Origin: Lentzea cavernae
GTDB lineage: Bacteria > Actinomycetota > Actinomycetes > Mycobacteriales > Pseudonocardiaceae
Assembly (NCBI RefSeq): GCF_014653695.1
Contig: NZ_BNAR01000022.1
Coordinates: 59,093-123,092 of the forward strand
Reading direction: 5' to 3'
Length of the DNA: 64,000 nt
Shown piece by piece: positions 8,253 to 16,950 of this stretch. The notes beneath the pieces are model-generated. The model was given only the letters and a program-made list of their open reading frames with translations, searched no databases and had not been told where the DNA came from. Within the stretch, counting starts at the first letter, position 1. Every line of letters starts with the position of its first letter. Made by a program: the position numbers and the translations under genes.

Positions 8253-9650
8253 CTAGCAGCCGACCAGGCGCGCGGCCAGGTACGACTCGAGCTGGTCCAT
8301 CGCCACGCGCTCCTGCGACATCGTGTCGCGCTCCCGCACCGTCACGGCCAGGTCGGTGAGCGTGTCGAAGTCGACCGTCACGCAGAACGGCGTGCCGATC
8401 TCGTCCTGGCGGCGGTAGCGGCGGCCGATGGCGCCGGCGTCGTCGAAGTCGACGTTCCAGTTGCGGCGCAGGGCCGTCGCGAGGTCGCGGGCCTTGGGCG
8501 AGAGGTCGGCGTTGCGCGAGAGCGGCAGCACCGCGACCTTGACCGGGGCGAGCCGGCGGTCGAGCTTGAGCACGACGCGCTTGTCCACGCCGCCCTTGGC
8601 GTTCGGGGCCTCGTCCTCGGTGTAGGCCTCGAGCAGGAACGCCATCATCGGGCGGCCGACGCCGGCCGCGGGCTCGATGACGAACGGCTTGAAGCGCGAG
8701 TTCGTGGCCTGGTCGAAGTACGACAGGTCGACGCCCGAGTGGTTCGAGTGCGTGGTGAGGTCGAAGTCGGTGCGGTTCGCGATGCCCTCGAGCTCACCCC
8801 ACTCCTGGCCGCCGAACTGGAAGCGGTACTCGACGTCGACCGTCCGCTTCGAGTAGTGCGACAGCTTTTCCTTCGGGTGCTCGTAGTGGCGCAGGTTCTC
8901 CTTGGAGATGCCCAGGTCCGTGTACCAGCGGGTGCGCTCGTCGATCCAGTACTGGTGCCATTCCTCGTCCGTGCCCGGCTCGACGAAGAACTCCATCTCC
9001 ATCTGCTCGAACTCGCGGGTGCGGAAGATGAAGTTGCCCGGCGTGATCTCGTTGCGGAACGACTTGCCGATCTGGCCGATGCCGAACGGCGGCTTCTTGC
9101 GGGAGGTCGTCTGCACGTTCAGGAAGTTCGTGAAGATGCCCTGCGCGGTCTCGGGGCGCAGGTAGTGCAGGCCCTCCTCGGTCTCGATCGGACCGAGGTG
9201 CGTCTTCAAGAGCCCGTTGAACATCTTCGGCTCGGTGTAGGTGCCGCGCACGCCGCAGTTGGGGCACGGCACGTCGGAGACGTCGCCCTCGGCGACCTCC
9301 TTGCCGGTGCGCTCCGCGTACTCCTCGGACAGCGTGTCTGCGCGGAACCGCTTGTGGCACGACTCGCACTCGACGAGCGGGTCGACGAACGCCTCGACGT
9401 GACCGGAGGCGACCCACACGTCACGCGGCAGGATGACCGACGAGTCCAGGCCCACGACGTCCTCGCGGCCGCGGACCATGAAGTTCCACCACTGGCGCTT
9501 GATGTTGTCCTTGAGCTCCACGCCGAGAGGGCCGTAGTCCCATGCCGAGCGGGTACCGCCGTAGATCTCCCCGCACGGGTAGACGAACCCCCTGCGCTTG
9601 CAGAGGCTGACAACGGTCTCGATGCGATCGGCGGGCAAGGGGAACTCCAT
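8253..9650 (-). CDS. glyS: glycyl-tRNA synthetase (alpha2 type)
   Basis: A 465-residue class II glycine-tRNA ligase, which attaches glycine to tRNA-Gly in the cytoplasm. The characteristic opening CKRRGFVYPCGEIYGGTRSAWDYGPLG and the motif-2 region GIGQIGKSFRNEITPGNFIFRTREFEQMEMEFF are present. A short Cys-rich insertion (CESCHKRF and CPNCGVRG) looks like a zinc-binding element. Divergent from the TPR gene. In M. tuberculosis the orthologue Rv2357c also adjoins smtB-zur, as here. Confidence 0.97.
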   Translation of the reverse strand: MEFPLPADRIETVVSLCKRRGFVYPCGEIYGGTRSAWDYGPLGVELKDNIKRQWWNFMVRGREDVVGLDSSVILPRDVWVASGHVEAFVDPLVECESCHKRFRADTLSEEYAERTGKEVAEGDVSDVPCPNCGVRGTYTEPKMFNGLLKTHLGPIETEEGLHYLRPETAQGIFTNFLNVQTTSRKKPPFGIGQIGKSFRNEITPGNFIFRTREFEQMEMEFFVEPGTDEEWHQYWIDERTRWYTDLGISKENLRHYEHPKEKLSHYSKRTVDVEYRFQFGGQEWGELEGIANRTDFDLTTHSNHSGVDLSYFDQATNSRFKPFVIEPAAGVGRPMMAFLLEAYTEDEAPNAKGGVDKRVVLKLDRRLAPVKVAVLPLSRNADLSPKARDLATALRRNWNVDFDDAGAIGRRYRRQDEIGTPFCVTVDFDTLTDLAVTVRERDTMSQERVAMDQLESYLAARLVGC

Positions 9651-9719
9651 CGGGGGAATGAGAATCGGGGCCTCAAGCCTAGCCCGTCACGTCATGCCCC
9701 GAACGGGCGACCGGAGCCT

Positions 9720-9731
9720 TACCCTGCAGGA
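9720..9731 (+). promoter_or_regulatory. leaderless -10 element of TPR gene
   Basis: TACCCT (9720-9725) matches the actinobacterial TANNNT -10 pattern and is followed by six bases and then the ATG, which puts transcription start at or near the start codon. No convincing -35 is seen. Confidence 0.5.
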
Positions 9732-10406
9732 ATGGAAGACCGGCTGCGAGAGCTGTGGGACTTCGCCGACCTGGACGGCACCGAGGCCAGGTTCCGCGCG
9801 TTCCTCGGTGACGTGACGACCGACGACGAGCGCGCGGAGGTGCTGACGCAGCTCGCCCGCGTCGAGGGCCTGCGGGAGAACTTCGCCGCAGGTCACCGTC
9901 TGGTCGACGAGGCGGAGACGCTCGTCGCCCCCGACTCGACGGGCCGGGTGCGGGCGTTGCTCGAACGCGGCAGGCTGCACCGCTCCGGCGGTGATCCGGA
10001 GGCGGCGCAACCGCTGTTCGTGGCGGCGTTCATCCTGGCCAAGACCCGAGGTGACCTGTCACTGGCCGTCGACGCCGCGCACATGGCCTCGCTGGTCGAC
10101 GACCCGGAGAAGTGGACGAAGCAGGGCCTCGAGATCGTCGTCGCGAACCCCGCGCTGGTGCGCTGGCTCGGCCCGCTGCACAACAACCTCGGCTGGTTCT
10201 ACTTCGAGAACGGCCGCTTCGACGAGGCCCTGGAGGCGTTCGAGAGGACGCCCGAGGCGTACGCGGAGAGCGGCAAGGCCAAGACGCTGCACGCGCTGGG
10301 CCGCACCGAGGAGGCCTCGCAGGCCGCGCGCAGGGCCCTCGAGCTGCTCCCCCACGACTCGCAGGACGAGTGGGTCGAGGAGATGCGGGCTATCGCCGAG
10401 GCGTAG
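9732..10406 (+). CDS. tetratricopeptide-repeat protein
   Basis: A 224-residue soluble helical protein made of TPR-like repeats, e.g. HNNLGWFYFENGRFDEALEAFE and AKTLHALGRTEEASQAARRALELLP near the C-terminus. Such repeats usually mediate protein contacts; no enzymatic domain is present and the partner is unknown. The ATG at 9732 has no spaced ribosome binding site but lies six bases after a TANNNT box, so the mRNA is probably leaderless. Its 3' end overlaps the convergent ABM gene by 17 bp. Confidence 0.85.
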   Translation: MEDRLRELWDFADLDGTEARFRAFLGDVTTDDERAEVLTQLARVEGLRENFAAGHRLVDEAETLVAPDSTGRVRALLERGRLHRSGGDPEAAQPLFVAAFILAKTRGDLSLAVDAAHMASLVDDPEKWTKQGLEIVVANPALVRWLGPLHNNLGWFYFENGRFDEALEAFERTPEAYAESGKAKTLHALGRTEEASQAARRALELLPHDSQDEWVEEMRAIAEA

Positions 10407-10767
10407 CCGGACCGGCCGCTTCGCCGAGCCGGACCGTGAACGCGTCCTGCGCGAGCACGCTCGTGTGCGTCTCGACCTGGCCGTCCGCGCTGGTCAGCGT
10501 CGGCTCGTACATCGCGGGCTCGTCGGTCAGCGCCTCGGACAGCAGCGGGATGACGTGTTCGCGCACGGGGAACGGCGACATCGCCCGCCGGTAGGCCACC
10601 ACGGACTCGAACTCGACCGTCAGCACCCAGCGGTCGTCCTCGTCGGTCGACCGCGCGAGCGTGCCCTTGAGGCACCCCGGCTGCGCGGTCAGCAGCGCCA
10701 GCGCCTGCTCGGCGCGCACGATGAACGTCTCGGGGTCGGACACGCGGAATCGGCACACCAGCAGCAC
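10390..10767 (-). CDS. antibiotic biosynthesis monooxygenase (ABM) domain protein
   Basis: A 125-residue protein of the dimeric ferredoxin-like ABM fold. The opening LLVCRFRVSDPETFIVRAEQALALLTAQPGC, then RWVLTVEFESVVAYRRAM, is typical for this family. Members are small monooxygenases or cofactor-free enzymes, and many are uncharacterised; no catalytic residue can be assigned here. GTG start at 10767 directly divergent from the DUF6703 gene (17 bp apart), so promoters overlap. Confidence 0.8.
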   Translation of the reverse strand: MLLVCRFRVSDPETFIVRAEQALALLTAQPGCLKGTLARSTDEDDRWVLTVEFESVVAYRRAMSPFPVREHVIPLLSEALTDEPAMYEPTLTSADGQVETHTSVLAQDAFTVRLGEAAGPATPRR

Positions 10768-10784
10768 GGTGCAAGGATGGCACG

Positions 10785-11063
10785 GTGACCTCCAAGCGCC
10801 CTCTCCTGCCCGGCGACGGCCCGCTCGCGCGCGTGCGCCCCGTCGTGGCGTTCGTGCTCGTGCTCGGTCTGTTCATCACCGGCGTGCTCGTGGGCGGCAC
10901 CCTCGGCGCGGTGCTGCTGGGCGTGCTGATCCTGGCCGCCGGAGTGCTCCTGGCCGCCACCTGGAAGGTTCTTTCCCCAGCTCAACGCACATTGCGCGTG
11001 GTGGTCCTGCTGGTACTGCTCATCATCACCGTAGAATTGGTTCTGAAAATCCCTACCAGGTGA
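10785..11063 (+). CDS. DUF6703-type small membrane protein
   Basis: A 92-residue protein with hydrophobic helices about at residues 19-35, 38-60 and 70-88, matching short actinobacterial DUF6703 proteins. Function unknown. GTG start. Its stop is 11 bp before the ArsR gene, so it forms the first gene of the operon with smtB and zur. Confidence 0.75.
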   Translation: MTSKRPLLPGDGPLARVRPVVAFVLVLGLFITGVLVGGTLGAVLLGVLILAAGVLLAATWKVLSPAQRTLRVVVLLVLLIITVELVLKIPTR

Positions 11064-11074
11064 GGTGTGCCGCC

Positions 11075-11425
11075 ATGACCGTCCAGCTGCACGGCGAGCA
11101 CTCCCCCGAACGCGAGGCCCCCGCGCCCGCGCCACCCCGCTCCGCGCACACCCTCGCCGAGGCCGGCGACCTGCTGCGCGCGCTGGCCGCCCCCGTCCGC
11201 ATCGCCATCGTGCTGCAACTGCGCGAGCACGACCGCTGCGTGCACGAACTGGTCGAGGCGCTGGGCGTCGCCCAGCCGCTGATCAGCCAGCACCTGCGCG
11301 TGCTGAAGGGGGCTGGTGTGGTGCACGGCGAGAGGCACGGCCGCGAGGTCGTGTACCGGCTGGTGGACGAACATCTGGCGCACATCGTGGTGGACGCTGT
11401 GACGCACGTCGAGGAGAAGTTGTGA
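11075..11425 (+). CDS. smtB: ArsR/SmtB-family metal-responsive repressor
   Basis: A 116-residue winged-helix repressor. The recognition region is VHELVEALGVAQPLISQHLRVLKGAGVV, and a Cys-His pair sits in the alpha-3 position (DRCVHELV) where metal-sensing family members place their ligands. The His-containing N-terminus (VQLHGEHSPE) may add ligands. A GAGG ribosome binding site precedes the ATG by nine bases. The end overlaps zur by 4 bp (GTGA). The pair corresponds to M. tuberculosis Rv2358-Rv2359, where SmtB responds to zinc and controls zur; the same role here is inferred from order and similarity. Confidence 0.9.
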   Translation: MTVQLHGEHSPEREAPAPAPPRSAHTLAEAGDLLRALAAPVRIAIVLQLREHDRCVHELVEALGVAQPLISQHLRVLKGAGVVHGERHGREVVYRLVDEHLAHIVVDAVTHVEEKL

Positions 11426-11820
11426 CCGGACTGAGGTCCACCAAGCAGCGCACCGCGGTGTCGAACCTGCTCGACCAGCTCGACGACTTCCGCAGCGCCC
11501 AGGAACTGCACGAGGAACTGCGCCGCCGCGGCGAGGGCATCGGCCTGACCACGGTCTACCGCACCCTGCAGTCCCTCGCGGACGCCGGCCAGGTCGACGT
11601 CCTGCGCACCGACTCGGGCGAGGCCATCTACCGCCGGTGCTCGGCGCACCACCACCATCACCTCGTGTGCCGCCACTGCGGCCGCACGGTCGAGGTGGAG
11701 GGTCCCGCCGTCGAGAAGTGGGCGGACCGGGTGGCGGCCGAGAACGGCTTCTCGCAGGTGAGCCACACCGTCGAGATCTTCGGGACGTGCGCGGAGTGCA
11801 CGGCCAAGGGTTTGAAGTAA
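11422..11820 (+). CDS. zur: Fur-family zinc uptake regulator
   Basis: A 132-residue Fur-family repressor: winged helix (STKQRTAVSNLLDQ to TTVYRTLQSLADAGQVD), then the metal-binding dimer domain with AHHHHHLVCRHCG (histidine cluster plus CxxC) and a second CxxC (GTCAECTAKG) that builds the structural zinc site. With zinc, Zur represses zinc uptake genes. GTG start inside the smtB stop. Possible targets nearby are the metal permease operon ending at 11821, convergent with zur and one base away. Confidence 0.93.
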   Translation: MTGLRSTKQRTAVSNLLDQLDDFRSAQELHEELRRRGEGIGLTTVYRTLQSLADAGQVDVLRTDSGEAIYRRCSAHHHHHLVCRHCGRTVEVEGPAVEKWADRVAAENGFSQVSHTVEIFGTCAECTAKGLK

Positions 11821-12522
11821 TCAGCTCTCGTAGGGCTCGACCGGCTCGGCCACGGGCGTGAACGACTCCACGGTGAAGCTCGGCACCCACGAGTTCTTCT
11901 CGTTCGCCGACTTCGGCACGACCTGACCGGTCACCTCGACCCACTGCTCGTCGGGCAGCGCGGGCACGTCCCCGATGACCTTGACCTTCAACGGCCGGGC
12001 GTCGGCGGCGCAGCAGGAGATCGCGAGCCGCGCGACGTAGGTCTCGCCGTCGGCGCGCAGCAGGAACCCGGTGAGCTTCACGCGCCGGCCGTCCAGCGTT
12101 CCCGACTCGTCCCACGCCGTGCGCGTGACGAACTCCGTCATCGACAACGGGATCACGTCGCCGGACGGCAGTTCGCCGAGCAGGTTGCGGGAGCGCTGCG
12201 TCTGGTTCGTGTCGGCGGCCGAGTTCACGACGTCGCCCCCCAGCGCGGGCGGGGAGATCAGGAACACCGCCAGCACCGGCAGCAGCATCAGCCACGTCGA
12301 GCGCGACGAGTGCGAGTGCTCGTGACCGTCCTCGGCGGCCTTGCCGCGGCGGATGTCCCCGATGATCGCGAACAGCGCCAGGCCGATCATGATCACCCCG
12401 GCCGCGATCAGCAACGGCAGCAGCGACTTCTGGACGTACCGGAGGTACAGCCCGGAGAAGCTGATCTTCAGCAGCGCGCCGCCGAGCAGGACGAGCAGGA
12501 TGTTCTGGGTCTCGCGCCTCAC
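11821..12522 (-). CDS. TIGR03943-type permease partner protein
   Basis: A 233-residue protein with an N-terminal helix (ILLVLLGGALLKISF), a second and third membrane segment (about 30-50 and 80-97), then an extracytoplasmic domain containing the conserved ISCCAADARPLKV segment and WVEVTGQV. This is the standard partner of DUF318 permeases. GTG start overlaps the permease stop by 4 bp. Adjacent smtB-zur suggests a role in metal, perhaps zinc, homeostasis; that is inference. A His-rich loop GHEHSHSS could bind metal. Confidence 0.85.
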   Translation of the reverse strand: MRRETQNILLVLLGGALLKISFSGLYLRYVQKSLLPLLIAAGVIMIGLALFAIIGDIRRGKAAEDGHEHSHSSRSTWLMLLPVLAVFLISPPALGGDVVNSAADTNQTQRSRNLLGELPSGDVIPLSMTEFVTRTAWDESGTLDGRRVKLTGFLLRADGETYVARLAISCCAADARPLKVKVIGDVPALPDEQWVEVTGQVVPKSANEKNSWVPSFTVESFTPVAEPVEPYES

Positions 12523-13529
12523 AGCAGCACCACTCCCGACACGACGGCGCACAGGATCGCCACCACGAAGGTGGCGGGTGCGAAGCGGAAGGCGAAGGAC
12601 TTGCCGAACGCACCGGCCTGCAGCGCGATCAGCTTCACGTCGACGGCCGGGCCGACGACGAGGAACACCAGGCGCGGCAGCAGGGGCAGCGCGGAGAACG
12701 CCACCGCCACGAACGCGTCGGCCTCCGAGCACAGCGCCAGGATGACGGCCAGGAAGGCCATCACGATCACGCCGAGCACGATCTGACCGCCCAGCGTCTG
12801 CATCCACGCGGTCGGCACGAACGTCTTGAACACCGCCGCGAACAGCCCGCCCAGCACCAGGAACCCACCGGCGTCGACGAGGTCGTGCCGCGAGCTCTCG
12901 GCGAACACGGCCCACTTCGACCGGCCGGTGTGGTCGGCCATGCGGGCCAGGGCCCGTTCGGCGATCCACTCCATCTTGCCGAAGCGCACCCACAGCCAGC
13001 CCATGACCATCGCGGTCAGCAGCGAGCCGACGAACCGCGCGACGACCATCATCGGGGCGTCGTTGAACGCCACCGCGGTCGACACCAGCACGATCGGGTT
13101 CACGGCGGGTGCGGCGAGCAGGAACGTCAGAGCCACCGCCGGTGCGACGCCCTGCTGCATCAGCCGCCGCGCTACCGGCACCGAGGCGCACTCACAGCCC
13201 GGCAGGGCGATGCCCGCGACACCGGCCACGGGCACGGCCAGAGCCGTCTTCGACGGCAGCAGCCTGCGCAGGGCCGAGGCCGGCACGAACGCCGCGATGG
13301 CGCCCGAGATCAGCACGCCCAGCACGAGGAACGGCATGGCCTGCACGCAGATCGCCACGAACACGGTCGACGCCGTGCGCAGCTTCGGCACGTCGAGCAG
13401 GTCGACGAGCCGGGATTGGAAGAGCAGTGCGAGAACGAGGATCCCGCACAGCACCTCCAACGACGTGATCTTCAGCCGAGGCGGGCCGGAGCGCCGCTTC
13501 GACGAGCGGATCTCGCCGGTGATCGTCAC
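12519..13529 (-). CDS. DUF318 (ArsP-like) permease
   Basis: A 336-residue integral membrane permease with about eight helices. Two family signatures are visible: the first half has LPGCECASVPVARRL and the second half has a related ALCSEADAFVA, the two conserved Cys-containing re-entrant motifs of PF03773 proteins. Some members move organoarsenicals; others are tied to metal stress. Starts with GTG inside the stop of the acidic protein gene (4-bp overlap) and is followed by its TIGR03943 partner. Confidence 0.88.
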   Translation of the reverse strand: MTITGEIRSSKRRSGPPRLKITSLEVLCGILVLALLFQSRLVDLLDVPKLRTASTVFVAICVQAMPFLVLGVLISGAIAAFVPASALRRLLPSKTALAVPVAGVAGIALPGCECASVPVARRLMQQGVAPAVALTFLLAAPAVNPIVLVSTAVAFNDAPMMVVARFVGSLLTAMVMGWLWVRFGKMEWIAERALARMADHTGRSKWAVFAESSRHDLVDAGGFLVLGGLFAAVFKTFVPTAWMQTLGGQIVLGVIVMAFLAVILALCSEADAFVAVAFSALPLLPRLVFLVVGPAVDVKLIALQAGAFGKSFAFRFAPATFVVAILCAVVSGVVLL

Positions 13530-13957
13530 TCCGAGTCCAGGTCCAGGAGCCGGCGGTACGTGCGCGCCATGCCCTCGCGGATCTCCTCCGGCGACGGCGG
13601 CTCGTCGAACTCGGCCTCTTCCTCCTCGAGGTCCTCGTCGAAGTCGACGGGAGTGCCGTTGACGGTCTCCTCCGCGTCGGCCTCCTCTTCGAGGGCGGCC
13701 TCGCGGAGCTCGTCGATCGTCGCGGAGACGTCCTCGGCCGACAGCGCGGGCAGCATCGGCTTCACGATGGCCAGCACCCCGCCCTCGGCGTCGTCGAGCG
13801 CCACGGCCTCGGCCAGCGCGACGGCGTGGTCGCGCTCGTACGGGCCGCAGATGAACGAGTCCCAGTCGTCGCCGCCGGACGGCTCGAACGTGACGGTCCA
13901 GGGGAACTCGTTGACGTCCGAGTCCTCTTCCGGCTCGTAAATGATCACGCCACCCAT
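13526..13957 (-). CDS. acidic conserved hypothetical protein
   Basis: A 143-residue very acidic protein: N-terminal half with WTVTFEP and WDSFICGPYERDHAVALAEAVA, C-terminal half dominated by Glu/Asp (about 100-125), ending in RTYRRLLDLDSE. ATG at 13957 has a good AAAGGA ribosome binding site seven bases upstream, fixing the start. Function unknown. It lies between the YbjN-like gene (14 bp) and the permease (4-bp overlap). Confidence 0.8.
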   Translation of the reverse strand: MGGVIIYEPEEDSDVNEFPWTVTFEPSGGDDWDSFICGPYERDHAVALAEAVALDDAEGGVLAIVKPMLPALSAEDVSATIDELREAALEEEADAEETVNGTPVDFDEDLEEEEAEFDEPPSPEEIREGMARTYRRLLDLDSE

Positions 13958-13971
13958 CGAAGGGTCCTTTC

Positions 13972-14373
13972 TCAAGAAAAGCGGGAGAGGAGGTCGCCGC
14001 GCACCTGCGACGCGGTCGACACGACCAGCATGAGCAGCGTGCTCAGGGGTTCCGGCTTGAGGCCGTCGGCAGGGAACGCGTAGCGCAGCATCACGTCCGT
14101 GCCACCGCGTTCGGACTGGATGACACCGAGCGTGCCGAACAGGCCCTGACCAGCGCGTTCGGCGACCCAGACGGCCACGTCGCCGGGCAGGTCCCACGCG
14201 ACCACGACGGTCAGCGAGAGCACGGTCAGCCCTTCGGCCAGCTCCATGCCCTGCACGGCGCACGGCACGTCGCCGTGGCGGAAGCTCAGCGCGCCGTCGT
14301 CGTCCACGGACACGTCGTGGAACAGCTCCAACGCCTTGCGGGCGGCCTCCAGGGCCTCACCACTCGCGTTCAC
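13972..14373 (-). CDS. YbjN/secretion-chaperone-like small protein
   Basis: A 133-residue alpha/beta protein whose strand pattern (LSFRHGDVPCAVQGMELAEGLTVLSLTVVVAWDLP and TDVMLRYAFPADGLKPEPLSTLLMLVVSTA) looks like the YbjN/type III chaperone-type fold. Position corresponds to Rv2360c, an uncharacterised protein. GTG start overlaps the uppS stop by 4 bp. Fold assignment is tentative. Confidence 0.65.
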   Translation of the reverse strand: MNASGEALEAARKALELFHDVSVDDDGALSFRHGDVPCAVQGMELAEGLTVLSLTVVVAWDLPGDVAVWVAERAGQGLFGTLGVIQSERGGTDVMLRYAFPADGLKPEPLSTLLMLVVSTASQVRGDLLSRFS

Positions 14374-15194
14374 GACGACACCGCCTCCTCACCGGGCTTG
14401 TCGACGGCGCCACCGAACCGGCGGTCGCGGCCCGCGAACTTCTCGCAGGCGCGCCACAGGTCGCGGCGGTCGAAGTCGGGCCACAGGATGTCCTGGTAGA
14501 CCATCTCCGCGTACGCGGACTGCCACAGCAGGAAGTTCGAGATCCGCTGCTCACCGGACGGCCTGATGAACAGGTCGACGTCGGGCATCTCCGGCTTGTA
14601 CAGGTACTTCGCCAGCGTGCGCTCGTCGACCTTGTCCGGGTTGATCTTCCCGGCGGCGACCAGGCGCGCGACCTCGCGGGCGGCGTCGCCGATCTCCGCG
14701 CGACCGCCGTAGTTCACGCACATCACGAGGTTCAGCACGTCGTTCTCGGCCGTGCGGACCTCGGCCTCCTGCAGCTGCTTGATGACGCTGCCCCACAGCT
14801 TCGGCGAGCGGCCGGCCCAGTGGATGCGGACACCCATCTCGTCGAGCTCGTCGGTGCGGCGGGCGATCACGTCGCGGTTGAAGTTCATCAGGAAGCGGAC
14901 CTCGTCGGGGCTGCGCTTCCAGTTCTCCGTGGAGAAGGCGTAGAGCGAGAGCCACTTCACGCCCAGCTCGATGGAGCCCCTGGCGACGTCGAGCACGACC
15001 TGCTCACCGCGCTTGTGGCCCTCCACCCGCGACAGCCCGCGCTGGTTCGCCCAACGGCCGTTGCCGTCCATCACGATCGCGATGTGCTTCGGCACCAGGT
15101 CGAGCGGGATGTCCGGGGGCGTCGCACCGGACTCGTGCGGCTCCGGCGGGCGCGGGACGCGCTTCTCACGCTCGGAGCGGCGGCGACGCAGCAT
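14370..15194 (-). CDS. uppS: isoprenyl (decaprenyl-type) diphosphate synthase
   Basis: About 274 residues of the cis-prenyltransferase family, which elongates allylic diphosphates with isopentenyl diphosphate to make the long-chain polyprenyl carrier for cell-wall synthesis. Motifs present: IAIVMDGNGRWANQRG (diphosphate-binding Asp), LSLYAFSTENWKRS, and LFIRPSGEQRISNFLLWQSAYAEMVY with the conserved Arg-x-Ser-Gly-E. Two ATGs at 15194 and 15206 compete; the AAAGG box abuts the latter, so I prefer 15194. Corresponds to Rv2361c. It heads the run of overlapping genes down to the permease. Confidence 0.95.
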   Translation of the reverse strand: MLRRRRSEREKRVPRPPEPHESGATPPDIPLDLVPKHIAIVMDGNGRWANQRGLSRVEGHKRGEQVVLDVARGSIELGVKWLSLYAFSTENWKRSPDEVRFLMNFNRDVIARRTDELDEMGVRIHWAGRSPKLWGSVIKQLQEAEVRTAENDVLNLVMCVNYGGRAEIGDAAREVARLVAAGKINPDKVDERTLAKYLYKPEMPDVDLFIRPSGEQRISNFLLWQSAYAEMVYQDILWPDFDRRDLWRACEKFAGRDRRFGGAVDKPGEEAVSS

Positions 15195-15243
15195 GAGGCT
15201 GAGCATCCTTTCGAGCGAAAACCGTTGTCGGGTAGACGCCACA

Positions 15244-15996
15244 TTAGCCGTCTGCCGGCTGCGCCTTTCGCTCGACCAACGGCAACGAGCGGAGCTGCCG
15301 TTCGAGGTGCCACTGCAGATGTGCCGCGACCAGGCCACTCGCGTCGCGGCGGGCGATGTGCGGGATCTCGTCGACCACGGTCCACTGCCCGTGCAGCAAC
15401 GCCGACAGCAACGTCAGCGTGTCGTTGGACGGCGACGAGGAACCCGCCGGGCGGCAGTTCGGGCAGCACGAGCCACCCGCCTGAACGCTGAACGCGCGGT
15501 GCGGACCGGGATCGCCGCACTTCGCGCACTCGTTCACCGCGGGCGCCCACCCGGCGATGGCCATCGCCCGCATGAGGAACGCGTCCAGCAGCAGCGACGG
15601 GTCGCGTTCGCCGCTGGACAACGCCTTCAACGCCCCGGCCACGAGCATGTAGAGCCGCAACACCGGTTCGCCCTCTTCGGCCGTGAGGCGGTCCGCGGTC
15701 TCGGCGATCGCACACGCCGCCGTGTAGCGCTGGTAGTCCTTCACGATGCCCACGCCGAACGCGTCCAGCGTCTGCACCTGCGTGATGATGTCGAGCGTCC
15801 GGCCCGGGTAGAACTGCACGTCGACGTGGCAGAACGGCTCGAGCCGGGCGCCGAACTTCGACGTCGTCTTGCGCACGCCCTTGGCCACGGCGCGGAGCTT
15901 GCCGTGCCGTTGCGTCAGGAAGGTGATGATCCGGTCCGCTTCACCGAGCTTCTGCACGCGGAGCACGACCCCGGTGTCGCGGTACAGGTTCGCCAT
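15244..15996 (-). CDS. recO: DNA repair protein RecO
   Basis: A 250-residue RecO, mediator of RecA loading in RecFOR recombinational repair. N-terminal OB fold (YRDTGVVLRVQKLGEADRIITFLTQRHGKLRAVAKGVR), helical middle, and a four-Cys zinc finger (CAKCGDPGPH and CCPNC, residues about 157-180). ATG at 15996 is 14 bp after era. Corresponds to Rv2362c. Confidence 0.96.
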   Translation of the reverse strand: MANLYRDTGVVLRVQKLGEADRIITFLTQRHGKLRAVAKGVRKTTSKFGARLEPFCHVDVQFYPGRTLDIITQVQTLDAFGVGIVKDYQRYTAACAIAETADRLTAEEGEPVLRLYMLVAGALKALSSGERDPSLLLDAFLMRAMAIAGWAPAVNECAKCGDPGPHRAFSVQAGGSCCPNCRPAGSSSPSNDTLTLLSALLHGQWTVVDEIPHIARRDASGLVAAHLQWHLERQLRSLPLVERKAQPADG

Positions 15997-16010
15997 CAGA
16001 GTCCCGCCAT

Positions 16011-16907
16011 CTAGAACCCCAGGCGGCGCAGCTGCTTCGGGTCGCGCTGCCAGTCCTTGGCGATCTTGATGTGCAGGTCCAGGTACACCCGGCTGCCCAG
16101 CAACCGCTCGATCTGCTTGCGCGCCTCCATGCCGACCTGCTTGAGCCGCTCACCCCGGTGCCCCAGGATGATCGCCTTCTGCGACGGCCGCTCCACGAAC
16201 ACGAACGCGTGGATGTCGATCAGGTCGTCACGGCCCTCGCGGGCCTGCATCTCCTCGACCACCACGGCGATGGAGTGCGGCAGCTCGTCGCGCACGCCCT
16301 CGAGCGCGGCCTCGCGGATGAGCTCGGCGACCAGCGTCTGCTCGGGCTCGTCGGTCAGGTCGCCGTCCGGGAACAGCTGCGGGCCCTCGGGCAGCTTCTG
16401 CAGCAGCAGGTCGCTCAGCTTGTCGACCTGGAACCCGTCGACCGCGGACACCGGGATGATCTCGGCGAACTCCATGACCTTCTGCAGCGCGAGCAGCTGC
16501 TCCATCACCTGCTGCTGCGACACCAGGTCCGTCTTGGTGACGATGCCGAGCACCGGCGTGCGCTTGGCGACCTTCTCGAGCTCGGCGGCGATGAACTTGT
16601 CACCGGGGCCGACCTTCTGGTCCGCGGGCACGCAGAAGCCGACGACGTCGACCTCCGACCACGTCTCGCGCACCAGGTCGTTCAGCCTCTGGCCGAGCAG
16701 CGTGCGCGGCCGGTGCAGGCCGGGCGTGTCGACCAGCACGAGCTGGCCGTCCTCGCGGTGCACGATGCCGCGGATCGTGTGACGGGTGGTCTGCGGCTTG
16801 CTGGACGTGATGGCGACCTTCGTGCCCACCAGAGCGTTCGTCAGCGTCGACTTCCCTGCGTTCGGGCGGCCGACGAAGCACGCGAACCCGGAGCGGTAAC
16901 CATCCAT
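16011..16907 (-). CDS. era: GTPase Era
   Basis: A 298-residue Era GTPase that binds the 3' end of 16S rRNA during 30S maturation. G1 is GRPNAGKST, G3 DTPG, G4 TKTD, and the C-terminal KH domain includes VFVERPSQKAIILGHRGERLKQVG. Length is normal. Follows the CDA-like gene by 43 bp in the same direction; recO follows after 14 bp. Confidence 0.97.
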   Translation of the reverse strand: MDGYRSGFACFVGRPNAGKSTLTNALVGTKVAITSSKPQTTRHTIRGIVHREDGQLVLVDTPGLHRPRTLLGQRLNDLVRETWSEVDVVGFCVPADQKVGPGDKFIAAELEKVAKRTPVLGIVTKTDLVSQQQVMEQLLALQKVMEFAEIIPVSAVDGFQVDKLSDLLLQKLPEGPQLFPDGDLTDEPEQTLVAELIREAALEGVRDELPHSIAVVVEEMQAREGRDDLIDIHAFVFVERPSQKAIILGHRGERLKQVGMEARKQIERLLGSRVYLDLHIKIAKDWQRDPKQLRRLGF

Positions 16908-16950
16908 CCGTCCATTGTCCCTCTAGCCGGTCCTGGCCGTTCGGGGGCCC

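Noticed and set aside
11040..11062. Possible Zur box before smtB (TGAAAATC half)
   Set aside because: Only one half matches the TGAAAATCATTTTCA pattern and it lies inside the coding end of the upstream gene.
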